From Catonia carolina (lineage: Eukaryota; Arthropoda; Insecta; Hemiptera; Achilidae), in contig JAQMRL010000003.1 of NCBI GenBank assembly GCA_035578175.1, positions 54,172,672 to 54,236,671 on the forward strand: a stretch of 64,000 nt of DNA. The letters run 5' to 3'. Positions 11,571-23,965 of this stretch are shown piece after piece. The translations under genes and the position numbers were made by a program. Numbering within the stretch: the first letter of the stretch is position 1; each line of letters begins with the position of its first letter. The notes beneath the pieces are model-generated. The model was not told the origin of the DNA. It worked only from the letters and a program-made list of their open reading frames with translations, and ran no database searches.

Positions 11571-12226
11571 AAAGATAAATATTATAAGTTTTTTTTTAAA
11601 AACTCATTATATTAATTAATTAAATAATATTACTTACGAAAATTGTCCAGTTCATTTTAAAGTACCGTACCTAATCAAAATTAAAGAGAAAAACATTTTC
11701 ACAGGCATCTAAACAAAACGTTCTAAATTTATCAGTGAGATAATTTATAAATAGGCTACATGATGACTTCGAAAATCATACAATAGGTATCCTACTTTGA
11801 CAGTTCTTATACCTCCATACACGAGGCGTATTTTAAAAGTAAGTAACGGTTTGAAATAAAAAAGAAAACAAGTAAACTTTTCTTAATAATTTTATTTTGA
11901 TATAAAAGCCTGTGTTTTTATCTACTTTTCTGCATAATTCTCACCAATATTAAGGCACTTATCGTCCTGTACAACCAGCTTTTGAATACCATTCTCGTAG
12001 AAATCTGCCGCCTGATTAGACAACCACTGGAACACGGTTGTTTTGACATCTTCATCGTCATCGTGGCGCTGACCACCCAGATGAATTTTCGAATGCAGGA
12101 ACACTACAGGAAACTCATTAGATAACGCTGAAATCGTAAAGCGTCTGTTCTCTCACACTTTTTCAGCAACTTTCTGCATCAAATCGTCAGTAGGCTAATG
12201 ATTGCAGGTCACCGACTTCATTCCTC

Positions 12227-12620
12227 GTGTTTAGGTCATCAGCCGAAAGACTGGCTTGAACCTCTAGAGGTTTTACTAAATAAAACGAGGAATGAGGTCC
12301 TTTAATATTGCCTTCTTCACTGAGTACAAAGGTAGTCTAAGCTTATCACCATGCAAGGCCCTCCTAAAAGCATCTAATTTGCATCCTGCAAATGACACAC
12401 CTTCACTTCATTCACCACAGAGTCTGGCTGTATAATGAATTCATTACTTTCAGAGGAGATAACTCTGACTAGTGTCTTTTACACCTCTATCTCTTCTGTT
12501 CTTAAATAGTTCAGTCATATAATTAGCTGACCACGTGATAAGAAACAGAACTATTTTGTATAGCCCTGGAACTAGCAGACAGAGTGCAAATAATTTAACA
12601 CTCCACCTGCCCGTTATACG
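12227..12620. repeat. Dispersed repeat A inserted in mariner
   Basis: This 394-bp unit interrupts the mariner frame and is flanked by CTTCATTCCTC at 12216-12226 and 12621-12631, an apparent 11-bp target-site duplication. One terminus carries CCGAAAGACTGGCTTGAACC and CTCTAGAGGTTTTACT; the other ends CCACCTGCCCGTTAT. Related copies lie at 20480-20905, 56435-56590, 56637-56985 and 58230-58340. A caution: an inverted CGAGGAATGAGG also lies inside the repeat at about 12285, so part of the flanking match could be intrinsic. Confidence 0.75.
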
Positions 12621-12839
12621 CTTCATTCCTCATCATCCACATTCGTACGGACATCTTTTAAAGCTCTCACCCATTTCCGTACCATTTCATCGCTCATAAC
12701 GTTTTCTCCAAACACGTCACTGATCTGACGATGGACTTCAGCCGCTTTTATGTCTTTAGCAATAAGAAAACGAATCACAGCGCATATTTCACAGTAAGCG
12801 GGATTCTTAATCGGAGGAGACATTTTAAATACTCACAAC

Positions 12840-12897
12840 AAACGTAAACACAGTCTGATTCTGAAACAAACGTAAACACAGTCTGATTCTGAATGAC
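12840..12897. repeat. 28-bp tandem duplication
   Basis: ACAAACGTAAACACAGTCTG and the following bases are present twice in direct succession. They lie in the 5' untranslated part of the mariner. Confidence 0.9.
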
Positions 12898-13021
12898 TCT
12901 GTAATGGCGTCTGTATCTTGCCAATAGATAGCGGTACACAGTGTGCTTGCGCCACATACCTACCGCAGCGCTGCAGCGGCGGAATTTCAAAAGAGTACTT
13001 ACTTTAAAATTACGCCTTCTA

Positions 13022-14520
13022 CTATAATCATTTCTTAATTATATTTTACATTTCGACATCCAAATTGATACTTTTTTAAAATCTATGAAATTCTATAATG
13101 GGTATCTCTTCCAGCATCCTACCAAGTAGAACGTGTTAAAATTCTATTGTATAAGTGGCTAAGGGAAAAAATATTTCTTAATACTTTCCAATCTTAGCAG
13201 TAGTTCTAAAGTAACTTCTAAGCTTCACAACTTGTAAATGATGTAATACATTGGATATATCATGCTCTTCTAAAACTGATTGGCTATTTGTACCGTGTAT
13301 ACTTACTTAGGATATTCCTTAAAATGTGTTTTGTAACAAACTTTTATTTATATATCTCTTGTTGTATGAATGATTAAAAATTTCCATTCATGACTACGTT
13401 AGTCTCTTCACACGAGAATTTTTTTCATAAAAAAGTTGATAAATAAAGGAGTAAGGATTAAGGTTAAAGAACAATAAATAAATCATAACAACTATATTCG
13501 CTTATTAATTAATATATTTTACAAATAATTTGACTATTCCTTACATACAATTTTTTTTTATTTTGTGTAAGCAAAGATAAGTAAATTTCATCACAAGGAA
13601 AAATATAAATAATTATAAACCACGGGATAATAATACATTGATATTGCTAATAATTAATTACATAATTTAAATGAAGTAAATTGCGGTTAAAGATCATCGA
13701 GAGTTGACTGGAGAGCTATGTATTTACATTATTTGTTGCCAATACATTTTTCATTTTCTGCCCAATTTAAAATTTAAATAAATAAATTTTAGTTATAAAA
13801 TAACTATTTAAAAATAACTACTTAAAATAACTATTTTAGTTATTAATTAGGTATTTTTTTCAAATTTTTGAATAGCATTTTTTTTAATGGATAGGTAGGC
13901 TATACATTTTTCTTATTGAAAATTTATTCAAACTAAAATCGTTATAAGAAATGTATTACCTATAATTTTTATTTAAAATTGAAACTTTTTAAATATATAT
14001 TTATATTATATGCGTTATAATGTGTTTATTTTATTTCCACAATAAATAACTAATCTGGCAGAAAAGTGAATAAAAAGGAAGTCAAACAACCATCGATGTT
14101 TGACCTCTGTGATGTTAATAAATATAGTATAGTTTTTAAATAATAGCAATAAGTAAATGAATTAAATGAATAAATAAAATACAGAAGAATATTACGCTAA
14201 ATTTGTATTACAATATCGATAAGGCAAGTCCAAAACATCAAAATCTCATCAACCCTGAATTTAGATTTACACAGTCTAAATAAATTTATTGCTAATTTTT
14301 TTTCTGTTTATAAAGTCTGTCCAAATAATTAATACTGAATTTTTAAATTTCTTGTTTCACTGTATTAATTTTAAGATCTCTATAAATAAATATGTTGTTT
14401 ATACTTCAGGGTACGTGTGTTGTTGTGAAATCTACACTCTATTCGTATTTAAAATCAAAAGAAGTTGAGTTTTCATTTTATATGTCATGCTGAAAAACCT
14501 CTCAATGGAGGAACTTGTTA
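13022..14520. other. Very AT-rich DNA, nothing recognised
   Basis: No gene or recognisable repeat. Long A/T runs dominate. Confidence 0.4.
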
Positions 14521-14529
14521 AAATTTTTT

Positions 14530-14900
14530 CTTAAATATGTGTTGTCATTTTAAAATAACTCAGTAAAATGTCTTCGTTTCAATTGGCGAGTGTTGTTTTA
14601 ATTACATAAAAGTGAGATAGGCGAGATGATTTTCTGTGTAATTCAGTCTTCTGTGGTTTTTTGTATTGAATGTGTGTACTTTTTTTCAATTGTAGGAGTG
14701 TTTAAACCTCTGGGTAGTATGTTGTTTTCCATGTACCATGGTGATGCTGTGATAGTTCTGAGTAGATTAGATTGAAACATTCGCAAGATTTGTATGTTGG
14801 AGTGGTTTGCCTCACCCACAGTTGGATGCCATTAAGTGTCCAAAGTGACTTCAGAATTGTTTTGTATATTAGTAATTTCTTGTCTAACGTAGACTAAGTG
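14530..14900 (-). pseudogene. Jockey-type LINE C-terminal fragment
   Basis: On the minus strand this reads LIYKTILKSLWTLNGIQLW, a frameshift, then NHSNIQILRMFQSNLLRTI and ASPWYMENNILPRGLN. Near the low-coordinate end, TRQLKRRHF recalls the usual jockey tail. The order matches residues about 455-520 of the intact jockey frame at 27.5-29.2 kb. Frameshifts and stops show it is dead. Confidence 0.75.
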
Positions 14901-15134
14901 TAAACCGTTTTCCTAGAATTAAATGAAATTGTAAAAATTTTGTGTTTAAAAATTGTACGTGTTTAAGGTATGTTTAGCATGTGTCTGTTTGTCTTCAAAT
15001 GGAATCGATAAAGAGCCAAAACAATTGACAAGTTGTTTTCTTACGTTAAAATTAAACATTTCTAAAATGGAAGTGATATTCTAAAAACATTTAGGCTAAT
15101 TTTTTAAGTGTCAGATCTCCGAGTAACGTACAAA

Positions 15135-15600
15135 AATTACAAGCATTTCAATCAAAATTTCTACCTGCGCACCTTTTTATGTCAACAACAAAATTCTACA
15201 CATTGATCTTAAAATTCCGTTTATAAGTGAAGTAGTTAAGTCCAGTTACAGCGTTTTTCACAGAAAATTGCATGATCACCCCAACAAATTGATCATCAAA
15301 CTACCGGATGCATCACTCTAGGGAATCCGCAACGCAGGTTAAAACGTCAATGGGTCCCGAGATCTTCTAAAACGTGATTTATTTTCTTTTTTTTTAATTT
15401 TCTTTTTCTTTCCTCATTTCTTCTAACATTGTAATTTTTCATTCATGCATTATGAACATTATCTCATAGAACATATACCAATGTGTATCACTGTTCTTTT
15501 TCATTAATCTTGCTTGTCGTCCTTGCTTTACTTTTATCAAATTTGCTCGTTGTATTTTAGTATATAGTTGTAAATAAAGTCATTAAGGATAAAAAAGTGA
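15135..15600 (+). pseudogene. Jockey-type LINE 3' end, plus strand
   Basis: An in-frame stretch of about 50 codons gives CAPFYVNNKILHIDLKIPF, then KLHDHPNKLIIKL, and after a stop and frame change GNPQRRLKRQW. This is the distal C-terminal part of a jockey-clade ORF2 (APWYV, LH-D-L-IP, H-x-N-x-L, RRLKR). An AATAAA lies near 15570. It is head to head with the fragment at 14530-14900. Confidence 0.7.
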
Positions 15601-17555
15601 CAGATCTATCAAATCTTGCTTTGTAATGACCTTTGTTAGGTCAAATTGTAACTATTAATACTTTAAACACAAGACTCAATAACTGAAATGCAGAACACCA
15701 TCATTTATAAACAGAAATGCTATTAAAAACATAATTTTTTATTATTTTGTTTCTACAAAACCTTTTTACTACATCCTTGGCAGTCATTCGAATCAACAGC
15801 AATCCGAGAAATTAGATATAAAAACTGAAAGTGAAATTTTTTTACATAGTTTATGGGTTTTCCACTGTATAAACTAAAGGCTGTAAATAATAAATAAGAT
15901 ATTTTTCAATAACCGATAATCTTCAACCACACTACTTACTTTATAATAATAATTATTATAATTAGTCACATATTTTTCCTTATTAATTAAAGTTATATTA
16001 AATTTAATTATATTATTATATAATAATATCTTTTTTAATTTAAATATTATTTACAAATTAAATTAATCGAGAATAAAGTCTTTGGTAACGCGAACTTAAT
16101 ATTAAATTTAGACTATTCACAACATTTTTATTAATTTTTCAAATTTATTTCCGTGCGTACAGTAAATAGATTTTAATAGAGTATTGCTATGCGTATTTTG
16201 AAATACTTGCAAAATCAAAATTTGAGATATTCATTAATAATATAATTTTGCTCTGAGTATTAAAAACTACGAGTACAAAAGAAATTTAAAGGTCATTTTG
16301 GTACAAATAAAACTAAAATTTTCAAACATTTCCTTTTTCAATTTATTTTTATTCCTTGATATTAATTTTTAAAAATCAGAGAAATTTGTTTTAGTTAATA
16401 GGTACGTAATCAATCGATCTCGAGGCACGTTCGATTTTAACTTTATAATCCATCGCAAAATAAATTAAAGCGTAGCTATGTTAATTTTTTACACTTTTTT
16501 TTAATTCTGCAAGTATTTCATACAATGAATCACTATTTTAGCAAGTACATTATTAATATCCAAAAACCTATAGAAATTTTTAAATGTCAATTCAAAATTT
16601 AAAATAATGTAAAGGCAATCTTAATAAAATGTTTGGTATTTTATTACTTTTTTGTAAGAATAAAAATTAAACTGTTTTACAATTTGTAACGTTGTCGAAC
16701 CTTAGTAGAATAAATTTATATATTTTTTAACAAATTTACAAAGAAATAAAAAAACAATTAAATTAAATTAATTAACAATATGAGAAGTTGTTACTGAAAA
16801 TATATCATCACTAATTTTACCTTTTACCAAGTGAGGGTCACTGTTAAAAACAGGCGTTGTGTAACAGGGCCTTTATTTTCTGACAAATCTCTGGTTGGTG
16901 TAGTTTATCGTAACTTAATCCATAAGATTATTCTATGTTAGAGTTACACGAACCATAATATTAGTTCCAACAGGATTAATTTAATATTTTTGTACTAAAT
17001 TCATGTCATCTAAAAATATTTAAAAGTCAAAGAAACCGTTAATAGTTAAAAGGTAAAAGTTAATACCTGAACAGCAAAAAATCTAGGTAGTCAAAAATAA
17101 TATAATAACTTATTTAAACTCCAAATCAAACGTTTCAAGCACTTAAGAAACCAGATTATTTAAGCTATTTTAAAAATGAAATAATTTACCCTGAAAAAAG
17201 TACTAAGTTGAAGGAATTTGTATAGCTATTCAATTTCTAAATTTACTGAACCATTGAAATTGTTGGAGTGTACTGGAAAAAGATGGATTCCGTTTTCATT
17301 GTTACAAAAAATTATGCTCCTGTGGATTTGAGTTAAAGATTTTACCTCATAATTACAAATGAAAAAAATTACCTCAACTGTTGAATCATAATTTTTTCTT
17401 CAATACAATAATAAAGCTAAAAAAAACCTGCTGACTGATTTTTTCACATGAAAATCTAAACAGTAGATACAGAAATGTAAATTAAATCTCTCTTTAAAGG
17501 TGGTTATATTGATTTCACAAAAAAATGTAATAAATAAATTATGCATTATTAAGTG
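15601..17555. other. Very AT-rich DNA, nothing recognised
   Basis: No gene, tRNA or recognisable repeat found. Confidence 0.4.
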
Positions 17556-17860
17556 CCTAAGTTAGTCGTCACCGCGAGTCAGCTGTTTAACAGCTGATTT
17601 TCGGAGATGATGGTTCCGTGGTTTAAATCCTAGTAAATGTAATTACTTTTATACGGATTTGAATACTAGACATTGGTTACCGGTGAACTTACTTTGATAT
17701 TTTTGGTTCAATTAACCACACTCTCTCAGAAATGGTTGGCCTGGGTCTATACAAGACTACACCTCAATTACACGTCGTACATATCACCATCATCTCATTG
17801 GGTCTTGTGTTTGCTTACTGTTCTGAATTTAATAGATTGCAACGTACGCATATAAGGGTT
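17556..17860 (+). repeat. SINE family 2, nearly full copy
   Basis: The head contains CAGCTGTTTAACAGCTGATT and a B-box-like GGTTCCGTGGTTTAAATCC. The body continues ACTTTTATACGGATTTGAAT, then CCACACTCTCTCAG, and ends GATTGCAACGTACGCATA. Other copies: 36300-36508 with 37640-37733, 37734-37955, 40655-40945, and a head at 53072-53170. The tRNA-like A box (GGTCTAGTGG) is best kept in the 53-kb copy. Confidence 0.8.
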
Positions 17861-18350
17861 TTTTTTAATTTCTTTAAAAAATAATTACATACAAAAAAAG
17901 GATGTTTTAATAATAAATAACAAAAATATTAATAAAACTCAAAATTTATATAATAGTATTTTAGAGTTTTAGTTTTAGCAACAAGAACCATAATTTTTTA
18001 GCAAAATCAAACAATTTTATTTAATTAGGTCTACTGTGCATCAAATTATGAGCTATCGTTAAATCTTAATATGTATGTAAATCCTCATGCATCAGCATGT
18101 AAAATAAGATGGCTAGATAATAAACGTGAAAACAAGATATCTCTTGTTTCTGTTTATAAGACAGTTATTTGTTAACTGGATGACAGATTTTACAAACAAT
18201 CTATATAGTAAAATCATTGTTGAACTTTACAAAGTAAAACTTTTGTAAAGCATAATCAACACAGATGTATTTAAATTAAATTACTATGTGTAGCTACGAT
18301 TCTACAAGACTAAAAATCTTGAAAGAAATACGAGTGATGAAAACAATTAG

Positions 18351-18432
18351 CCGGCCCGTGGTATAGTGATCAGCCACTGGTTTTTATGTCGGGGCCCCGG
18401 GTTCGATTATCGGTCAGGTCTAGCATTTTTTC
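18351..18432 (+). repeat. tRNA-derived SINE head, family 3
   Basis: CCGGCCCGTGGTATAGTGAT forms an A-box-like start, and GGGTTCGATTATCGG matches a pol III B box. The anticodon region does not fold as a tRNA and there is no CCA-ready acceptor stem, so I call it a SINE head. Confidence 0.6.
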
Positions 18433-18439
18433 ATTAGTA

Positions 18440-20475
18440 TATCATTTTATATTATTACTTACGCACAAAACAAGGCTTATATAAGCATCATCGCTAAAAA
18501 AAACATTAGCTTGGAAAAAAGTTTTTTAAAAGAACAATATTCTAAAGTACATCTCATGTTACAAGCAATTAATTTATAATATAATTATTTTTTGTTAGAC
18601 TAAGGCTTGTTGGTAATAACATATTGTGCAAATTTAATAACATAGGAAATAATTTGTAATAATATTAAAATTATAATTACACTAAAGTAATTAAAGATTT
18701 ATTTTATATTTTATGACTTTTTATTTTAATAAAAAAAAACATATATAATTTAATTAATGTATGTAGGAGTAAATCAACATTAAGCCTATTGACTAATTAC
18801 CATTGTTATTATAGTACATAAAGAAACCCATAATTTTTTATAGTCTGTGCTTTTTATGTGAGTCTTGTGCAAGCCTTAAACTTATTATCAGCGCCTTAGA
18901 GACTGAAATTCTATTCACAAAAATTTTTAATTTTATCAGATTTGTATTATTTTTGAAATTTAAAAATGTTATTATACAGTAAAATAATATTTCAGTCCCA
19001 GTGCCTAATTAAATGTAAATTTAATTAATATTTTTGTAGAGTTTTCTCTTTTTATAATTTGAAAAATATTTTTATAGATAAAGAAATGTGATGTATCAGT
19101 CAGCAGTTAAGGAAATTAATAATAAATAACTATAAGTACATTATATATAGTAGACTACCTAAATAAATTTGTATATTCTTTGATCATTACATAAATATTT
19201 TACATAAAGTATTGAAAACTAATGGAATTAAGTTGTTTAAAACTTTAATCAGTCAGCAGTAAAGAAAAATTAGATTTAGTACAAGGTATCCGAAAAGAGT
19301 TACAGCTTTTTGCCTTTTAATGCGGTTTTCTCAGTAAAAATTAAAAAATTATTATTTTCTTATTGTAGAATTGCTCAGATAATTTATCATTTTATTATTG
19401 ACGTAATAATTTTCTATAAGGTAACAAATTTATATGAAGGTGGACATCAAAACCATATTTTGTTTGTGTCCATATTTATACCCGTAACACCTTCCATTGA
19501 CATTGTAAGGTAGTAATCATGAACCACTAGATTTATCTTTGAAGTAATATTTAAAATACGAGATAACATAATTATGAGGCCGTGACTTAATTCGTTATTC
19601 AAAAGGATAAGGAAAGAGATTCTAAAAAATTCTAAGAAAATACTACGTCCGAAATAATCGAACGGACTATATTGCAGTCCTATAGTTCATATAAATTCAA
19701 TATGCAGGTGAACGTACGGTCAACCAAATCGAGCTGCTATTGTTTGGCGCTTCATCCTAAATATTTTTAGAATAGTTATGTGTTATTTTTAATAAAAATA
19801 ATGCTTGCCACCAACATGTAATTTTTATCGATTTATTTAGCATCAATCACCCGACTACTGGTACTACAGATGCCATGGGCATAATAGGAATCATTTTCCA
19901 ATTTAGTAGGATAGTATGAAATGGTACTAAGTCGTTGCTACAGCTGGATCCGCTACATACACTTTTTTATTGAACATACATATTATTTTACAATCAGTCT
20001 AAAGAAAATAAGTAAGGGTTAGGATAAAAGAACCTTATGAGGTTTAGTCAATCAGTGGTGACAAACTAGTAGTAATTACATAGACAATAGCCTTGAAATT
20101 TTTCTTTTATATTAAAACTGATATTTAATTTTCACATACAAAACTCATATTTCTAAACAGATTACGATTGGGTATCTCTTCTCCTAAAAGTAAAATTTAC
20201 TACCGCCCGTTAAATATTAAATAATCATTTACGGAAATTATGAAGTTAATGTACAATAATATAGTACACCTAATCAAATCTAAAGGCAAAATAGTTTTGA
20301 CGGGTAAAAAATTTTATATTTAATAAATTTTACTTTATTAGATATTAATTTGAAAAAATTTATTGTACAAATTGTGTTTTATCTGCCAGTTCTAAAATAT
20401 CTGTTCTTTAAACGTTTCACCTTAACACGATTATTAATCATACTAATAGCCAGGAGATTTAAATAGAGTTGAAGA
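18440..20475. other. AT-rich DNA with one repeat scrap
   Basis: No supported gene. GGGTATCTCTTCTCCTA with CCCGTTAAATATT at 20169-20218 matches the end of the unknown dispersed repeat at 11.1 kb. Confidence 0.45.
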
Positions 20476-20479
20476 CCTG

Positions 20480-20905
20480 AGATATACTTCTCACCGATGC
20501 TTTTAGTTTATTCTTGTTGTTCAAGGTCAACAGCCGAAATGCTGGTTTAAACCTCTAGAGGTTTTACTGAGTAAAAACGAGAAGTAAGATGGTTTACTAT
20601 TATCTTCCTCACTGGGTTGAAAGAGTATGCTTATCAACATGCCAGGCCCTCAAAAAAGCACCCACTTTCCATCCTGCAAATGACACCTTCTCTTCATTCA
20701 CCACATGGTCTGGCTGTATAGTGAAATTCATTACTCTCAGAGGAGATAACTCTGACTAGTGTCTTTTACACCTCTACTTCTTCTGTTCTTAAATAGTTCA
20801 GTCATATAATTGGCTGAGTATGTGATAAAAAACAGAACTATTTTTTGCGCCCTGGAACCAACAGATCGAGAGCAATTAATTTAACACTCCACCTGCCCGT
20901 TATGG
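20480..20905. repeat. Dispersed repeat A, second copy
   Basis: It has the same orientation and order as the copy nested in the mariner: CAGCCGAAATGCTGG, CCTCTAGAGGTTTTACT, GGAGATAACTCTGACTAGTG, AGTCATATAATTGGCTGA, then CTCCACCTGCCCGTTAT. It has no coding potential I recognise. Confidence 0.8.
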
Positions 20906-20909
20906 GCAT

Positions 20910-22380
20910 AGTTTCTTCTATCAACTGTATATGTGTAAAGATACTGATGAATTGCATTGTTTTTTGACAAACCAAGTAGAATGAAATCAAATAGAAATTT
21001 ATGAACAAGTTTTTTGGGCAACATGTAAGTTTTATTTGTTGTCGGGAACTCTACATTGCTGAAAAATACCCGATTTTTTTTCTCTTTTCTGTTAGTTTCT
21101 TGTAAATTTTTATCTTAAATAGGAACATCCAGTTGCATTTGTTCCCGGCTGAATCAATTGCTCAAGCGCTACGCGAAAACAAAAGCTATGTAACTTTTTC
21201 GGAAACCTAAATAACAGATCAACTATAAAAGATGACTTTAAGTGTAAAGAAACAATAGTTAATAATGTACCTAATAATATTCCTGTAAAGATTAACAATG
21301 CTAAAAAATATTCTGTCGCCACTTCTTAAAATATCATTAAGTATTTACATGTTAGGCAGCTTAGTTAATACTAATATCATCACACACTTCCGCGCACATA
21401 ACATAAAATTTACACAATGATTGCTTCCCATTTTTTGTATTATATTTTTATAAAACATTTTTTTAATATTATTTCTGTAAGTTCCATAAATTTTTATTTA
21501 AATTCACACAAGATATATTATCATTATAGTAGTATACTTAAAATCACTGACAATTTTAAATGTTCAGTATCATTTTACAATAGAACCTCGATAATTCGAA
21601 CTAATATGAGTCGGAATAGTTTGCATTATTAAATATGTATGTATTAATTTATGTACATTTTTTTATAAATTAAGTGCTATCAGAGTATATTTTTAATATT
21701 GTGTTTTAAATCAACAAACAAAAATACATTTTAATTAGAGCTGTGACGTTTAAAAAATTCGATTACAGTTACCGATGTATTTGTTCGGATTACGAAGATT
21801 CTACTGTATTTAGAATTTACCAGTTGGGTTAGGCCCAACATAAAACTATAATATTTATGTAAAACTTAACCCTTGCATTTAATTAAGAGTCATACAAAAT
21901 ATTAATTCTTCTACTGTTATGAAGTTGACAGTTATGACGGTACTGTTATGACGGTAACAGTGAATTAGGTGTTTTGCAAGGTGTTCGACATGGATGCCCT
22001 TCATCAACAATTTTGTTCAATTTGTATTTTATTTGTATTTGTAACTCCTATTATTTTGTTTGTATCAGTTATCACTTTTGAATGGAATAATATTGCATGT
22101 TGCAAAACGGTTTATGGAAATTTTATTATTTGGTGTTGTTTGTGGAGTCTAAGAATTATTTTTAGAGGAAATTTTGTTTAATTAATTTAACTAATGAGTG
22201 ATATAAAATCCAGATTTCTTTGTAGAAGACGAAATTGATGAGTTTTGGAGTACTGATCATTTTAAAAATAAAAAAATTTTGAAATATAAAGTTTAAAAAC
22301 AGATATATGTTCGTGATGTCTCTTACGTGCAATCAAGAGATGAGAAAATTAAATTGGAAAAGTTTTGAATACTGGTTAGT
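20910..22380. other. AT-rich DNA, nothing recognised
   Basis: No supported gene. A 70-codon hydrophobic minus-strand frame near 21110-21322 lacks an ATG and any family signature. Confidence 0.4.
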
Positions 22381-22389
22381 TAAGTGCAG

Positions 22390-22765
22390 AATGAGACAGT
22401 TTTAAAGTTTTATCGCACCTTGGTACAGCCAGTTTGAATTTATAGTTCGAAATGTAAGACCCTGTTATTAGCAGATGTCATGAATAGAAGCTGCTGAGAT
22501 GAAATCGTTAAGACCTTTAACAGGGTATCCATTCCTGGACATAAAAAACTGAAGATATCAGGCATGAACTTAATTTTCCAAGGGTGATAATCATCAACTA
22601 TGTATTCGGGAATGCAGGCAAGAGTGGTATACTAATTTGTTCCGAATGCCAGATGATCAAACACCTAAACAATTGTTTACTTGCAAGGTTGTTGGACAAC
22701 GTGATAGTGGTGACCTCAGAAGAAATGGGGCATTGCAAATTGTTTAAGAAGCAACAGATTAATTA
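22390..22765 (+). pseudogene. RTE-like LINE C-terminal remnant
   Basis: Scattered in two frames: EAAEMKSLRPLTGYPFLDIK, then TEDIRHELNF and later GQRDSGDLRRNG. This is the same order as in the better preserved fragment at 23620-23965 (AAEMRFLR, GCTRLDKIRNEDIR, GKRDVGRPRKKW). It is heavily decayed. Confidence 0.55.
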
Positions 22766-22769
22766 GTTT

Positions 22770-23615
22770 AAAATTGTAACAGGCTACAAGGCTAAATTCT
22801 TATTGTTTATGATGATATACACACGTGTAAACATAACAATACATAAAACAGAATGATGTTTAGTAAAATTTTTTAAATTATTAATAATTAAATTTTTTTT
22901 ATTCTAACTTAATTAATTTTATAAATAATATACTTTTGTTTATCTAGAATTGCTTGAGCTTAAAAACTACAAACGTATTGCAAAAACCTGTCTAAAAATA
23001 CAAATACAATGAAAAGTTTTCATTTCTCACAATTACAATAATTGTTAAAGTGTAAAAAATTATTGTGAATTAATTAATATCTATATTGTTTTTAAAATGG
23101 TAAAATAATAAACAAGGAACAAAAAATCACATATTTTATTATTACAAAATATTTGTACTATATTTTTTTACCGAAGAATAAGTGCTGGCCATTATATCTT
23201 CCAACAGGTAAATTCTAACGAAAATATACAAATTAAATAATAATATTTATTTTTCAATATAATATTTAAATTCATGTAGGCAATAAATCAATTATTATAA
23301 TTATTCGTATTTACATTACAATTTTATTTTATGTTCATTTTATGTACGTACATTATTTTCCTTATAAACAAGACATGATTTATTTATTTATTTCATAATA
23401 TTTATGCAAAAATAATTTGTTTTCTTTATTCCTTATGTTATCATTATTTAGTATAATATACACTAAATAAAATATTATGAAATACAAATAAATAAATATA
23501 ATGATCAAGATTTTATGATCACATTTTCATATTTCGGTCGAAGAATTAGCTTTCGTTTTGCTTCATTGTTAGAGATAATATAGGTTTTTCTTAAATTTAA
23601 AAAAAACACTAATTT
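22770..23615. other. Very AT-rich DNA, nothing recognised
   Basis: No supported gene. Confidence 0.4.
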
Positions 23616-23619
23616 TTAA

Positions 23620-23965
23620 TACGGTAGCGAGACATGGGTATCTATGAAGAAAACTGAGTCTCGGATACGAGCTGCTGAAATGAGGTTTTTACGAGCGGTT
23701 AAAGGTTGCACTCGACTAGACAAGATAAGGAATGAAGACATAAGAGCTGAATTACAAGTGAAACCTCTACTGAGTATTTTGAAAAAAAGTCGTGATAACT
23801 GGTCTTGTCATCTACTCCGAATGTCACCCAATAGACTTCCATTGCAGGCATGGGAGTACAAACCTATAGGAAAACGAGATGTGGGAAGGCCGAGGAAAAA
23901 ATGGATACCGGAACAGGCCAATAGAGCCTAATCCTTGTAAGATGATGATGATGATGATGATGACT
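23620..23965 (+). pseudogene. RTE-like LINE 3' fragment with GAT tail
   Basis: An open stretch gives YGSETWVSMKKTESRIRAAE, MRFLRAVKGCTRLDKIRNED, then RDNWSCHLLRMSPNRLPLQA and GKRDVGRPRKKW. This is the segment C-terminal to the reverse transcriptase fingers in a LINE family common in insect genomes. It ends in a (GAT)n run at 23941-23965, the kind of short-unit tail used by RTE-like LINEs. The exact clade is uncertain. Confidence 0.7.

Larger units (their letters stand above)
11820..13019 (-). mobile_element. Defective mariner with nested insertion
   Basis: A TA dinucleotide flanks each side (11818-11819 and 13020-13021), with inverted ends GGCGTATTTTAAAAGTAAGT on the left and a GGCGTAATTTTAAAGTAAGT match on the right. 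On the minus strand the N-terminal helix-turn-helix part of a mariner transposase runs 12823 to about 12623 (CEICAVIRFLIAKDIKAAEV, then GENVMSDEMVRKWVRALKD). It resumes with DDLMQKVAEKV and ENRRFTISALSNEFPVV near 12205-12110, then jumps to the C terminus at 12104-11922 (AADFYENGIQKLVVQDDKC). The region holding the catalytic aspartates is missing, and a 394-bp repeat splits the rest. It cannot encode active transposase. Confidence 0.85.

Noticed and set aside
21110..21322. A 70-codon hydrophobic minus-strand frame that could pass for a small membrane protein.
   Set aside because: It has no ATG at the start, is made of AT-rich codons for hydrophobic residues, and shows no family signature or neighbouring exons.
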